Of a stretch of DNA of 64,000 nt, positions 1 to 11,620 are shown piece after piece. A program made the position numbers and the translations under genes. The notes beneath the pieces were generated by a model. The model was given only the letters and a program-made list of their open reading frames with translations. It was not told the DNA's origin and made no database searches. Source of the DNA: Dromiciops gliroides (lineage: Eukaryota > Chordata > Mammalia > Microbiotheria > Microbiotheriidae); assembly GCF_019393635.1 (NCBI RefSeq), contig NC_057863.1:646202660-646266659 (forward strand), in the 5' to 3' direction. Position 1 is the stretch's first letter. Each line of letters begins with the position of its first letter.

Positions 1-651
1 GGTGGAGTTGTAAACTGATTCAAACATTCTGTAGAGCAATTTGGAACTATGGCCAAAGGGCTATAAAACCATGCATACTCTTTGACCTAGCAACCAAAAA
101 GAGGTAAAAAACAAAAAGGAAAAGGACGTATATGCACAAAAAATAATTATAGCAGCTCTTTTCTGGTGGCAAAGAATTGGAAATCGAGGGGATAGCCATC
201 AACTGGGGAATGGCTGAACAAATTGTGGTATGTGATAATGATGGAATACTGTTGTGTGATAAGAAATGCTAAGCAGGATGCTCTCAGAAAAACCCAGAAA
301 GACTAAGCAGATACAAAGTGAAATGTACTGTATACAAAGTAACAGCAATATTGCAAGATAGTCAGCTGTGAATGACTCAGCTATTCTCAGCAATACAATG
401 ATCAAAGACAATTCTGAAGAATTTATGACGGGAAATGCTATCCATACCCTGAAAAAGAACTGATGGTGTCTGAATACAGATTGAAGCATATTTTAAAAAT
501 TTTGTTTTTCTTGAGTTTTCTTTGTCTATTTTCTTTCACAACATGACTAATATGGAAATGTTTTGCATGACTACACATGTATACCTTATATTGAATTGCT
601 TGCCTTCTCAAAGCAGGGTGGAAAGGGAAAGAATCTGGAACACAAAGTTTT
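1..651 (+). mobile_element. L1 3' end (outer copy, left part)
   Basis: This is the 3' end of a marsupial L1. It carries recurrent L1 tail phrases: a gctataaaacc-type stretch followed by 'ttgacctagcaacc', then 'aatggctgaacaa' and 'aacatgactaatatgg'. The same phrases recur at 9208, 42050 and, inverted, at 9902 and 57731. The element is interrupted at 651 by another L1 in the opposite orientation and resumes at 1541. Confidence 0.85.
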
Positions 652-712
652 TAAAAAAAAATTATAAAAAGTATTTTTTATTATTCTCCAGTTATATTTA
701 AAGATAATTTTC

Positions 713-1105
<393 letters not shown>

Positions 1106-1540
1106 TAAAGATAATTTTCAACATTTGTTTTCATAAGATTTTTGATTCCAAATTTTTCCCCCTCCCGCCTTTTCGTCCCTCCTCCTCAAGACAGAAAACA
1201 ATCTGAAATAAGCTATACATGCACAATCACATTGAACATATTTCTGCATTAGTTATGTTGTGAAAGAAGAATTAGAACAAAAGGGAAAAACAAAAAAGAA
1301 AAAACAAAAACAAAAGTAGAAAGAGTATGGTTCAATCTGCATTCAGACTCCATAATTCTTTCTCTGGATATGGAGAGCATTTTCCATCGTGAATCCTTTG
1401 GAATTGTATTGGATCATTGCATTGCTGAGAAGAGCTAAGTCTATCACAGCTGATCATCGTACAATGTTGCTATTACTGTATACAGCGTTCTCCTAGTTCT
1501 GCTCACTTCACTCGGCATCAGTCCACTTAAGTCTTTCCAG

Positions 1541-1627
1541 TGGAACACAAAGTTTTAAAAGTGGCTGTTAAAATTGTTTTTACATGTAATTGGGGAAAGT
1601 AAAATGCCAAATAAAAAATAATATTAT
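1541..1627 (+). mobile_element. L1 3' terminus (outer copy, right part)
   Basis: This resumes the L1 interrupted at 651 and runs through its terminal 'tttttacatgtaattgggg' sequence to the A-rich end. Confidence 0.8.
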
Positions 1628-1630
1628 TAG

Positions 1631-1746
1631 GTAGCTAGGTGGCACAGTGGATAATTCAGGAGGACCTGAGTTCAAATCTGGTCTCAGACACTTTACACTA
1701 GCTGTGTGACCCTGGGCAAGTCACTTAACCCTCATTGCCCTGCCCA
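1631..1746 (+). mobile_element. tRNA-like SINE, internally deleted
   Basis: The SINE body lacks about 20 bp between the A-box region and 'attcaggaggacctgag'. Its tail is the ccctcattgccctgcc subtype, followed by a short (TA)n run. Confidence 0.9.
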
Positions 1747-1849
1747 ATATATATATATATAATTATTGTATCAAAGGAGATTTTTTTCTTTTGTAAAGCA
1801 CAAGCATAATGCCTAAGACATAAAAGGGGCTTAATAAATATCTGTTCCC

Positions 1850-1976
1850 ACAGCAGCTAGGTGGTAGAGCACTGACCCTGGATTCAGGAGGACCTGAGTT
1901 CAAATCCAGCCTCAGACAGTTGACACTTACTAGCTGTGTGATGCTGGACAAGTCACTTAACCCCAATTTCCTCACT

Positions 1977-2011
<35 letters not shown>

Positions 2012-2031
2012 CAAACAAAAAACAAAAACAA
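1850..2031 (+). mobile_element. tRNA-like SINE with (CA)n tail
   Basis: The flanking repeat is aataaatatctgttccc (1833-1849) and aataaatatcttttccc (2032-2048), with one mismatch. The tail contains a (CA)n run at 1979-2008, then A-rich sequence. Confidence 0.93.
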
Positions 2032-2566
2032 AATAAATATCTTTTCCCTTCTCCTTCCTTCTATTTATTTGCATTGCTCATTTAAGAAAACTTTCTTCTC
2101 TCTCCTTGAATCCTGCATTCAGTTGGGTTTATTTTTCCCTTTCTCCTTTCCCTTTCCCTTTCATTATTATTTTTTTCTTCTTCTCACTATTCTTCTTTGC
2201 AGCCATTTTGCTTTCTTCCTATTCTTTGTCTTTGGAATGTGTTTTTTTTTTTTTTAATGGTGCCTCCTGTACAGCATTGCAAACTTCCGTCTATAGTTCT
2301 TCAGGCACTCTATCTGTCAGATTGAATCCCTTCAATCTATTTATCACTTCTACTTCATATCCATAGGTCATACCTATATGATCTGATGGTTTTCTCTACT
2401 TTCTTCAATTTAAGTCTCAATTTTGCAATTTCAGCTCCAGGTCTTGTTTAAAATGACTGCATAGAACTTTTCCACCTTTGGTTCCTACGTATATAATCAA
2501 TCTGATTTCTAATTGACCCATGTCAATTCAATAACCCATATAGGGTTATTGAAAAAGAGTGTTTGT

Positions 2567-2714
2567 GGGGGCAGCTAGATGGCACAGTGGTTAAAGCACT
2601 GGCCCTGGATTCAGGAGTACCTGAGTTCAAATCCAGTCTCAGACACTTGACACTTACTAGCTGTGTGACCATGGGCAAGTCACTTAACCCCCATTGCCTA
2701 AAAAAAAAAAAAAA
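2567..2714 (+). mobile_element. tRNA-like SINE
   Basis: A full-length body ends in the cccccattgcc subtype tail and poly-A. It is flanked by imperfect copies of gaaaaagagtgtttgt. Confidence 0.95.
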
Positions 2715-2922
2715 GAAAAAGTGTTTGTTATGACCCATGAGTTATCTTAACAAAACTATTAGTCTTTGCCCTGCTTCAATTTGTATTTCAAGGCCAAACT
2801 TGCCTGTTATTCCAATTATCTTTTGATTTTCTACTTTAGTATTCCAATGTTCCATGATGAATGTGAAATGTCTTCTTGGTCTTATTTCTAGAAGATGCTG
2901 GTCTTCATAAAACTGAGCGACT

Positions 2923-3100
2923 GGGGCAGCTAGATGGCGCAGTGGATGGAGCACCGGCCCTGGAGTCAGGAGTACCTAAGTTCAAATCCGGCCTCAGACA
3001 CTTAACACTTATTAGCTGTGTGACCCTGGGCAAGTCACTTAACCCCAATTGCCTCACTAAAAAAAAGCCAAAACAAAAAACAAAACAAAACAAAACAAAA
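2923..3100 (+). mobile_element. tRNA-like SINE
   Basis: A full-length SINE of the 'gagtcaggagtacc / cttaacac' type with a long A-rich (AAAAC)n tail. The flanks are actgagcgact and actgagcaact. Confidence 0.95.
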
Positions 3101-3299
3101 AAACTAACTGAGCAACTTTGGCCTCTTTGGCATCAGTAGTTGGAGCATAGACTTATTACAGTGACGCTGAACAGTTTGCCTTGGATTCAAACAGATATCA
3201 TTTTGTGATTTGGGGTTTTTGATGGCTCAGAGTGAGTGTAAATAGCAATTGTGTCTGTTCTGGCCAGAAACTCTGAGGGTCTTCCCCCCCTGCCCCCAG

Positions 3300-3720
3300 A
3301 TTGATTAAAAAAATTTCTTTATTTAGAATTTTATTCCCCCCCCCAATTACATGTAAAAACATTTTAAAAATCCATTTAGGGGCAGCCAAGTGGCACAGTG
3401 GATAGAGTACCGGCCCTGGAGTCAGGAGGACCCGAGTTCAAATTTGGCGTCAGACACTTGACACTTACTAGCTGTGTGATCCTGGGCAAGTCACTTAACC
3501 CCAATTGCCTCACCCCCCCCCCCAAAAAATTAAGAGGTAAAGTCCATTTAAAAAAATTTTGTGTTTCAATTTTTCTTCCTCCCTCCTTCCCCACCCCTTT
3601 AAGAACATAAGCAATTCAATATAAGTTATACATGTGTAGTCATGCAAAATGTTTCCATGTTAGTCAGGTTATGAAAGAAAACAGACAAAAAAAACTTAAG
3701 AAAAAGAAACTTTAAAAAAT
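3300..3720 (-). mobile_element. L1 3' end, split by SINE
   Basis: A minus-strand L1 tail (aattacatgtaaaaac, then the polypyrimidine block, then 'catacatgtgtagtcatgc'). It is split by the SINE at 3379-3539. Confidence 0.8.
3379..3539 (+). mobile_element. tRNA-like SINE
   Basis: A full-length SINE inserted in an L1 tail. The flanking repeat is about 10 bp (aatccattta / agtccattta), and the tail starts with a C-run. Confidence 0.93.
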
Positions 3721-3838
3721 GCTTCACAGAAGCAAAACACTTTTGAGGAGGAATAGGGTAAAAGAAGATAGAAAATAGAGTAAATATCATGGGAAGGGAA
3801 TAGGATGAAGGGAAATAATTATGATGATTGATTATAAT

Positions 3839-3988
3839 GGGGCAGCTAGGTGGCGCAGTCGATAAAGCACCAGCCCTGGATTCAGGAGTATCTGAGTTCA
3901 AATCTGACCTCAGACAATTGACACTTACTAACTGTGTGACCCTGGGCAAGTCACTTAACCCCTATTGCCCCACCAAAAAAAAAAAAAA
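3839..3988 (+). mobile_element. tRNA-like SINE
   Basis: A full-length SINE with direct repeat gattataatgg on both sides (3830-3840 and 3989-3999). Confidence 0.95.
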
Positions 3989-4075
3989 GATTATAATGGC
4001 AAAACATACCTACTTTGCTGGGCTAATGTGAAGGAAATTCTTTGTCAAGTTTAAGGTACTATGCAAAAATTATGA

Positions 4076-4534
4076 TGAACAGGATGCTATCAGAAAAACC
4101 TGGAAAGACCTACATGAACTGAAGCAGAGTAAAATGTGCTGTATACAATATAACAGCAATAGCATAAGATGATCTGCTGGGAAGCACGTGATTATTTTCA
4201 GCAATGCAATGATCCAATATAACTCTAAAGGACTTAAGAAAATTGCAGTCCATCTATAGAGAAAGAACTGATGGTATCCTAAAACAGGTTGAAGCATATT
4301 TTTTTTTTGACAATTCCTTAATCTGAAGTTTTGGTTTTTTCTGTTTTCTCTCAACCTAGCTAATGTGGAGATGCTTTCCATGACTACTCATGAATAACTT
4401 ATATTGAATTGCTTGAGTTCTTGGGGGTGGGGGGTGGGAAGGGAGGGAGGAAGAGAAGTTGGAATACGAAGTTTTAAAAAATTGATGTCAAAAAAAATTT
4501 TAACATGTAATTTGGAAAATAAAATTTGAAACAG
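4076..4534 (+). mobile_element. L1 3' end
   Basis: L1 tail from the 'atcagaaaaacctggaaaga' phrase through 'catgtaatttggaaaataaa' to an A-rich end. It abuts an oppositely oriented L1 at 4535. Confidence 0.8.
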
Positions 4535-5264
4535 AGAAAAAAATGCTTCAATCTGTATTCAGATACCATCAGTTCTTCCTCTGGAGATGGATCCCATATT
4601 TCATAAGTCCTTCAGAGTTGTTGAGAATATCCAAGTAATTCATGGTTGATCATCTTACAATATTGCTGTTACTTTGTATACAGTACATCTCACTTTGCAT
4701 CAATTCTTGTGAGTCTTTCCAGGTTTTTCTGAGAGCATCCTGCTCATCAGTTACTATTGCTAACTGAATTTCCCTCCATCCTATTCCCTCCCCATGTCAT
4801 TTATTCTATTCTCTATCTCCTTTCACCCTTTCCCTCCTCAAAGGTATTTTGATTCTGACTGTCTGCTCCCCCAATCTGCCCTCTCTTCTATCACCTTCCC
4901 CCCCGTACCATCCCCTTCCCCTCCTACTTTCCTGCAGAGTAAGACAAATTACTATACCCAATTAAGTGTCTATGTTATTCCCTCTTTTAGCCAATTCTGA
5001 TGAGAGTAAGGATCACTCACTCCCCAGCACCTCCCCCATCTTCCCCTCCACTCCATAAGCATATTCTTGCTTCTTTTATCTGATATACTTAACCCAATTC
5101 CACCTCTTGCTTTCCCTTTCTCCCAGTGTATTCCTCTCTCACTCCTTAATTTTATTTTTTAAGGATAGTATCCCTTCATATTTAACTCGCACCTGTGCCC
5201 TCTGTCTAAATATACTCCATCCACCTGCCCTAATAACAAGAAAGTTCTTATGAGTTACAAATAT

Positions 5265-6275
5265 TGTATAAAAATTAATAACATTCTAATCTGGAAATTT
5301 TTTAACTGTACTTATATGAAAAATGATAACTTTAGAAAAATTATAATTGGGCCATAAGTCCTGCTGCAGTCGCCATTTAAATGTAAAAATATTTTATTAA
5401 CTTGGGTCTAATTTGGGGGTACTTTTTGACTGGCTGGCTATCTGATTGCTATTAATTTAATATGGGCCGTTTATAAAATTCCCCCACACTGCTCCTCCCA
5501 AAATTGATAAGCAAACTATTAAGAAGTCTCTTAATTAAATAATCAAAGCAGAATTTATTTATAAAAATCAATGTAGGGGGGCAGCTAGGTGGTGCAGTGG
5601 ATAGAGCACCAGCCCTGGAGTCAGGAGGACCTGAGTTCAAATCCGGCCTCAGACACTTAACACTTAGTAGCTGTGTGACCCTGGGCAAGTCACTTAACCC
5701 CAATTGCCTCCCCCTCCCCCCCCCAAAAAAAGAATTTTTAAAAAATCAATGTAAGAGATAAGGGTTAAGAAATGTAAATTTATACAAGACCTGACTGCTT
5801 TCCAGCACGTCTCTCTCCTGCCCCTTGTGTTTCTTCTTTGCCATCTAACTTCCCTCTCTGCACTGTAGTGAGGAACCCTGAAAAGCCCCTTACTCTATAC
5901 CTCTCCTTCTTCTGTCTGTCCCCTCTCTCGCTTTCTCTATCCTCCAGAGTCCTTCTCTTCTCCCCCCTCAGCATCTCTAGTGTTCCTTTTTATTAACTTT
6001 CTCTCTCAGGTGAAACCCAGGGCTGGCTGCCCCCAGGGCCAGCCAAGCCTTGTGTTGCATGCAGGGAGCTGGGACTGGACAAAACAAACCCTAGCATCCC
6101 TGAGGGTTTTTGTGCGCCTCTGTGCATGGGCATGCCGTGCCTCTCCTGGGGCCTGAGATTTTTGGTGTGGGCAGCTTAGCCCGACTCAGAGGTGCAGAGG
6201 CTCCCCTGCTGCTGAAATGGAGGGAGAGGGGTACCAGCTCCTCTAGGGGAGCCTGAGGTTAATTTAATGCCCACA
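5265..6275 (-). mobile_element. Candidate solo LTR (TG...CA)
   Basis: A block starting tgtataaaa and ending gcccaca interrupts continuous L1 sequence. The flanking 4-mers are atat (5261-5264) and gtat (6276-6279), one mismatch apart. About 850 bp remain after removing the nested SINE. No internal retroviral sequence is present, so it is most likely a recombined solo LTR. Strand is uncertain and was chosen from an aataaa on the minus strand near 5996. Confidence 0.6.
5576..5739 (+). mobile_element. tRNA-like SINE
   Basis: A full-length SINE in the solo LTR. The flanking repeat is aaaaatcaatgta (about 5562-5575 and 5741-5753). Confidence 0.95.
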
Positions 6276-6436
6276 GTATCAAATCCCCGTGTAGGAATGT
6301 AAACAGTTTAATCTTTTTAAAATATCCTTTATGATTTCTTTTTCCTATTTACCTTTTTATGCTTCTCTAGAGTCTTGTATTTGAAAGTCAAATTTTCTAT
6401 TCAGCTCAGGGCTTTTCATTAAGAATGCCTGAAAGT

Positions 6437-6605
6437 GGGCAGCTAGGTGGCGCAGTGGATAAAGCACTGGCCCTGGATTCAGGAGTACCTGAGTTCAAAT
6501 CCGGCCTCAGACACTTAACACTTACTAGCTGTGTGACCTTGGGCAAGTCTCTTAACCCCCATTGCCCCACAAAAAAAAACAACAAACAAAACAAACAAAC
6601 AAAAA
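6437..6605 (+). mobile_element. tRNA-like SINE in the TSD of a retropseudogene
   Basis: A full-length SINE flanked by aagaatgcctgaaagt (6421-6436) and aagaatgcccgaaagt (6606-6621). The same 16-mer, slightly diverged, also closes the downstream TFPT pseudogene at about 7452-7467. Confidence 0.95.
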
Positions 6606-6621
6606 AAGAATGCCCGAAAGT

Positions 6622-7456
6622 ACTAGGGTCCGAGTCCAGTCGAGGGACAACTGCAGGATGCCTTGGCCCCTCTGCAGGCTGGTGCCATGGCTGGCATGGG
6701 CTTTGTGGAGTTCTTGGCACTGCGGGGCTCAGAACTGGCGCTGCCTCCTCTTCAGCAGCCACACCCTGGAGTTGGGACTGGAGACCAAGGTGGAGTTCAT
6801 CCAGGGAACCCAGGGCAGGCAGAGGCTCCATAAGTGAGAGGAAGAGAAGAAGGCCTTTTGGGCCTATGTTGCCCAGCGAGAGCTGAGCCATCACAAGTAC
6901 CAAGCGCTAGGTTGGCGCTGCCAGGTGATTGAGCAAGTGAATGAGTGAGTGTTGAACAGACTTCACCAGGTTCAGAGAATCACAAGGAGACTCAGGGAAG
7001 AGTAAAGGTTTCTTGTGTGACTCCTCGATTCCTGTGGAGATGACTACTGGAAGAGTCAGTTCACCACTGTCCTAGAGGATAAGGGCAGCCAAGGCCCTGA
7101 TGCCTTCAGCCCAGGGAATGCAGAGAATGAGCCCCCAGAAAAGGAAAGCATGTCCCCCCCCCAGCAGCCCCCTGAGCCCAGCAGTGTCCCACCTGGGGAA
7201 GGCCCCAGTGGAAGAAAAAGACAGAGGGTGCCCAGGGATGAACACTGAGGTGGGGCATTGCTAAATCCAGAGCTAGGCCCAGGATAGATCAAAATTGAGA
7301 ACGACTTTGGCTTCGAGCCATATGAGGTCCTTACCACAGGATGGGCAGCTCAAACCCCAGACAAACTTCTTTCCTACCCCGCTTTGGCTAGCCCTCCCTT
7401 TGAAATTACTCCCCAATAAAGCTTTGCCTCCCCGCCTATTGCCTCAAAAAAAAAAA
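6622..7456 (+). pseudogene. TFPT: Processed pseudogene of TFPT (INO80 complex subunit)
   Basis: TFPT (TCF3 fusion partner, INO80F) is a nuclear subunit of the INO80 chromatin remodeller. The copy is intronless. Translation from the ATG at 6687 gives MAGMGFVEFLALRGSELALP, which resembles the TFPT N-terminus. A one-base frameshift follows, then ETKVEFIQG in another frame and a stop at 6837. Later segments match [62 protein letters not shown] and [12 protein letters not shown], with several in-frame stops between them. An AATAAA at about 7415 precedes a poly-A run (about 7446-7456), and a target duplication flanks the copy. All of this indicates L1-mediated retrotransposition of a spliced mRNA. 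The identification rests on recalled family sequence. The copy cannot encode a full protein. Confidence 0.88.
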
Positions 7457-8107
7457 TACCTGAAAGTCTTCTCTTTCACTGAATTCCCATTTTTTCCCCT
7501 GAAGGATTATACACAGTTTTGCTGGGTAGTGATTCTTGGTTGTAATCCCAGTTCCTTTGCCCTCTAGGATATCATATTCCAAGCCCTCTTATCCTTTAAT
7601 GTAGAAGCTGCTAGATCTTGTGCTATCCTGATTATGGCTCCACAATAATGGAATTGTTTCTTTTTAGCTGCTTGCAGTATTTTCTCCTTGACCTGGGAGC
7701 TCTAGAATTTGGCTATAATATTCTTGGGAGTTTTCTTTTTAGGATCTCTTTCAGGAGACTGGTGGATTCTTTCAATTTCTATTTTACCTTCTGGTTCTGG
7801 AATATCAGGGCAATTTTCCCTGACAATTTTTTGGAAGATGATGTCTAAGCTCTTTTTTTTTTTTTTTTTTGATCATGGCTTTCAGGTAGTCCAATAAGTT
7901 GTCTTTGGCTGGAAAATTATTTCACCCTGTCTTTTCTGTGGGTTCTGGTCCTCCAAGAATTGTCTTATGGCATTATTTGAAGGTATTTGGAGGGCTTTTG
8001 GGGAGAGCTCAGCAAGTCACTGCCTTTCCTCTACCCTCTTGGCTTTGCCCCCCAGACTGATTCTTTTGTGAAGGCAAAGCAGGCCATCTTTTGTCTCAAT
8101 TCTTTCA

Positions 8108-8254
8108 TTTTTTTTTTGTGAGGCAATGGAGGTTAAGTGACTTGCCCAGGGTCACATAGCCAGTAAGTGTCAAGTGTCTGAGGCTGGATTTGAACTCAGG
8201 TACTCCTGAATCCGGGGCCAGTGCTTCATCCACTGTGCCCCCTAGCTACCCCCT
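8108..8254 (-). mobile_element. tRNA-like SINE
   Basis: A minus-strand full-length SINE flanked by imperfect tgtctcaattcttt / ttgcctcagttctt repeats. Confidence 0.93.
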
Positions 8255-8299
8255 TTTGCCTCAGTTCTTACCTGGTCTTAATCACTGAATGAGCATTGC

Positions 8300-8665
8300 T
8301 TCAGACAACCTGAGACCTGGGAAAGACCTTGCCTTGAAAAGGGCAAAGTCTCCCACTGCATCTGGGGCTATCTCCAATCATCCTGATCTATTTCTTACCA
8401 CAGGACTCAGATACTCTGGAGGAGAAAGTGAGGCTGACAGATACTTTGCAGCTCTGCTTCACTTAAATCCAAGTGAAGAGGGCAACTAGGTGGCACAGTG
8501 GATAAAGCACCAGCCTTGGATTCAAGAGGACCTGAGTTTAAATCTGACCTCAGACACTTGACACTTACTAGCTGTGTGACCCTGGGCAAGTCACTTAACC
8601 CCAATTGCCTCACCAAAAAAAAAAGAGAGAGAGAGAGAATGAAGGACAAATAACAGCAACAACAA
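8300..8665 (+). mobile_element. Older SINE 3' region, split by a younger SINE
   Basis: The sequence 'catctggggctatctccaat' to 'cacttaaatcc', then 'gaatgaaggacaaataacag' after the insertion, matches the unit at 18030-18182. The younger SINE at 8480-8637 splits it. Confidence 0.75.
8480..8637 (+). mobile_element. tRNA-like SINE with (GA)n tail
   Basis: A full-length body with an A-run followed by a short GA run, inserted into an older SINE. Confidence 0.93.
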
Positions 8666-8774
8666 CATACCCCAGTACTTGCTTTTCTCTCCCTTTTATT
8701 GACTATACTTTTTGTCAAAAAACTCCAAATGGGGTCACAAAGAATCAAATACCACTGAAAAATGATGACAACAA

Positions 8775-8960
8775 CAACAGACATTTACTGGCTGGGTGAC
8801 TTTGAAAAGCCACTTAATCTCTGTTTGCCTCACTTCTCTCTACTACAAAATAGAGATAATAACAATAGCACTCATCTTTCAGGGTTGTTGTAAGGATCAA
8901 ATGAGATAATAGTTGTTAAAAATTGAAAACACATAGTAGGTGCTACAAAAAATGTTTACT
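8775..8960 (+). mobile_element. MIR-type CORE-SINE
   Basis: The MIR core and tail are recognisable: 'actggctgggtgactttg', 'aatagagataataacaatag', 'ggttgttgtaaggatcaaat', 'acacatagtaggtgct'. Confidence 0.8.
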
Positions 8961-9038
8961 CCCTTTCCATTTCCCTTCCACTGGACACTTGAACAACAGG
9001 CTGATATGGTTAGAACTGAGCTTTAGAAATATCAGTTT

Positions 9039-9193
9039 GGGGGCAGCTAGATGGTGCAGTGGATAGAGCACTGGCCCTGGAGTCAGGAGGACCTGAGTTC
9101 AAATCTGGCCCCAGACACTTTCTGGCTGTGTGACCCTGGGCAAGTCACTTAACCCCAATTGCCTCACCAAAAAAAAAAAAACAAAAAACAACG
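9039..9193 (+). mobile_element. tRNA-like SINE sharing a target with an L1
   Basis: A full-length SINE with agaaatatcagttt at 9025-9038 and 9194-9207. The same 14-mer occurs a third time at 9657-9670, after the adjacent L1. Confidence 0.95.
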
Positions 9194-9207
9194 AGAAATA
9201 TCAGTTT

Positions 9208-9656
9208 GAGTGAGATGAGCAGAACCAGAAGAACATTGTACACGTTATCATCAATATTGTGTGTTGATCAACTGTGATGGACTAGATTCTTCTCACCAAT
9301 GTAATGGTATAGGAGAGTTCCAGGGGACTCATGATGGAAGGGGATCTCTAAATCCAGGAAAAAAAAAGAACTGTGGAGTATAGATGCTGAGTGAACCATA
9401 CTATTTCTTTTGTTTTTGGTGCTGTTGTTTTTCTATTTTGAGGTTTTTCCTCATTGCTCTGATTCTTCTCTTATAACATGACTAATGCAGAAATATGTTT
9501 AATGTTACTATATATAACCTATATCAGATTACCTGCTGTCTGGGGGAGGGACGAGGGAGGGAGAAAAATCTGAAATTGGAAAGCTTGTAGAAACAAATGT
9601 TGAGAACTATCTTTACATGTAACTGGAAAAAATTAAATACTTTTATCAGAAAAAAA
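9208..9656 (+). mobile_element. 5'-truncated L1
   Basis: A 449-bp L1 3' end (starts gagtgagatgagcag, ends in poly-A) flanked by perfect agaaatatcagttt repeats (9194-9207 and 9657-9670). Confidence 0.92.
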
Positions 9657-9670
9657 AGAAATATCAGTTT

Positions 9671-11080
9671 GGAGGCTACATGGAAGAGAAATTTAATTGG
9701 GAGGCAAGGGGTGAGGAGAACCTGAATTGGTTGTTTATAGTATGAAGATAAAAGTGGCTCAATGGGAGAAATGTTGAAGAAGTAGAATGGAGAAGATTTA
9801 GCAAGAGATGGGGATGGTGGGGAAGCTAGTGATACCTGAGGGAGTTGAAGATTACACCAAAATTGGGAATATGGGTGATTAGAAGGATGGTGGGTACCCT
9901 TTTTGTTGTTGTTGTTACCTTTAAATTTTTTTTTAATATTTTATTTTTCCTCAATTACATGTAAAAACAATTTTAACATTATTTTAAAGTTTTGAGTTCT
10001 AATTTCTATTTCTCCCCGCCTCCACCCTTTTCCCTTAATTGAGATAGTAAGCAATCTGAAATAGATTATGCACGTACAATCATGAAAAACATTTCCCTAT
10101 TAGTCATTTTGTACAAGAATACTTGAGAAAGAAAGAAAGAAAGAAAAAGAAAGGAAGGAAGGAAGGAAAGAAAGAAAAAGAATAGTGAAAATAGTATGTT
10201 TCACAACATCAAACATCAGTTCTTTCTCTGGAAGTGGACAGTGTTTTTTATTGTGAGTCATTTGGGATTGTCTTGGATCATCATATTGCTGAAAACAGGT
10301 AAGTCAGTAACAGTTGATCATCATACAATATTGTTATTACTATGTACAATGTTCTGGTTCTGCTCACTTAATTTTGTATCAGTTCAAGTAAGTCTTTCCA
10401 GGTTTTTCTGAAATCATCCTGCTTGTCATTTCTTATAGCACAATAATATTCCATTACAATCATATAGCACAACCCCCCCAAAAAAACCCCAACAACAATC
10501 ATATAACACAACTTGTCCAGCTATTCCCCAACTGATGGGTATCCCCTCAATTTCCAATTCTTAGCCACCACAAAAAGAGCAGCTGCAAATATTTTTGTGC
10601 AAATAGGTTCTCCCCTCTCTGCACCCCCATCTCCTTCTAAAATCCCTTTGGGATACAGAGCTAGCAGTGATATTGCTGGATCAAAGGGCATGCACAGTTT
10701 GATTACCCTTTAGGTATAGTTCCAAATTGCTCTCCAGAATGGTTGTATTCGTTCATAGCTCCAGATGGTGGGTACCCTTGATGAAAGCAGAAAAGTTCTG
10801 AGAAGGGGTGAGTTTGGGGAAAAGATAATGAGTTCTGCTTTGGACATGTTGAGTTTGTGATGCTTAGAGCATGAAGGTCCTAGACAGGCAGTACTAGAGT
10901 CCAGGGGAGAAATAAGGGTTGTACCTCTAGATCTAGGAGTCATTTGTATAAACACAGGTCATAGAACCTGTGTGAGGCAAGATTATCAGGAGAAAGAGAA
11001 TTGTCTTGAGTGAGGGAAGTGAAGATGATGTAGGTCAGGACCCTGCAGGACATTCATGCTTGGGGGGTTGGCCATGCTTA
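9671..11080 (-). mobile_element. L2 fragment interrupted by L1
   Basis: L2-type sequence is present at about 9671-9901 and 10764-11080, with an L1 between. The minus strand at 10780-10955 reads KLNMSKAELIIFSPN, the conserved segment that follows the L2 reverse-transcriptase active site in other copies here. Confidence 0.75.
9902..10763 (-). mobile_element. L1 3' end with perfect TSD
   Basis: A minus-strand truncated L1 of about 860 bp flanked by the 16-bp repeat gatggtgggtaccctt (9886-9901 and 10764-10779). It contains an AAAG/AAGG run at about 10128-10181. Confidence 0.92.
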
Positions 11081-11097
11081 TGAAGAATGATCCAGCC

Positions 11098-11152
11098 CTG
11101 TGTGACCCTGGGCAGGTCACTTAACCCTCACTGCCCTGCCAAAAAAAAAAAA
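11098..11152 (+). mobile_element. Severely 5'-truncated SINE (about 40 bp + tail)
   Basis: Only the SINE 3' end (ctgtgtgaccctgggcaggt to cctgcc plus poly-A) is present. It has a perfect 15-bp duplication aagaatgatccagcc (11083-11097 and 11153-11167). Confidence 0.93.
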
Positions 11153-11169
11153 AAGAATGATCCAGCCAA

Positions 11170-11620
11170 GGAGACTGAGGAGGAGTGGTCAGTCAGAGGT
11201 AGGAGGAGAAACAGAGCTAGAGAACTTTGTTGGTTATGTTAAGTCAGCTGGCCAGGCTGATTTATTATTTGATTCAATCCATCCCTCCGTTCCCATTTGT
11301 AGATGTGGAAAAGAGTTGGCAAACTTTTTTACTGCAATGTGATTCATTCTTACAGCAAAAGCCAGAATGGTAGAGGGCAGGGGTGTCAAACACCAATAGA
11401 AATGGAAGCCAGCCACATATTACTGAGAAAATCACAAGTTCACATTATCTATGTCACATTATATTTTTACTTATTTTGCTAATATTTCCCAAATACACTT
11501 TAATCCAGTTCAGGCTGTTTTTGTGCTGTTACTTACCCCAGTGATTGTGATACCTCTGGATGGGTGAAAGAACCCTGGAATTCCCACTCAATCAAGGAAA
11601 GAAAACAGTTCTGAGTGGGC
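11170..11620. other. Unassigned stretch
   Basis: No convincing gene or repeat is recognised here. It sits between L2-derived sequence and the duplicated 5' block of the zinc-finger cluster. Confidence 0.5.

Larger units (their letters stand above)
4535..8058 (-). mobile_element. Old minus-strand L1, heavily interrupted
   Basis: L1-type sequence is present in pieces at 4535-5264, 6276-6421 and 7457-8058. In order these are a 3'-end-like piece, a pyrimidine-rich internal region, and a region ending in the L1 5' start (reverse complement of 'gggc..agccaagagggtagagg'). The middle is broken by a solo LTR (5265-6275), a SINE (6437-6605) and a TFPT processed pseudogene (6622-7456). The L1 text matches up across each break, which shows these are insertions. 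I infer a single original element from the order and orientation. Confidence 0.65.

Noticed and set aside
7056-7337. 93-aa minus-strand frame overlapping the TFPT copy
   Set aside because: It is the antisense of the pseudogene's coding region. Homology lies on the plus strand.
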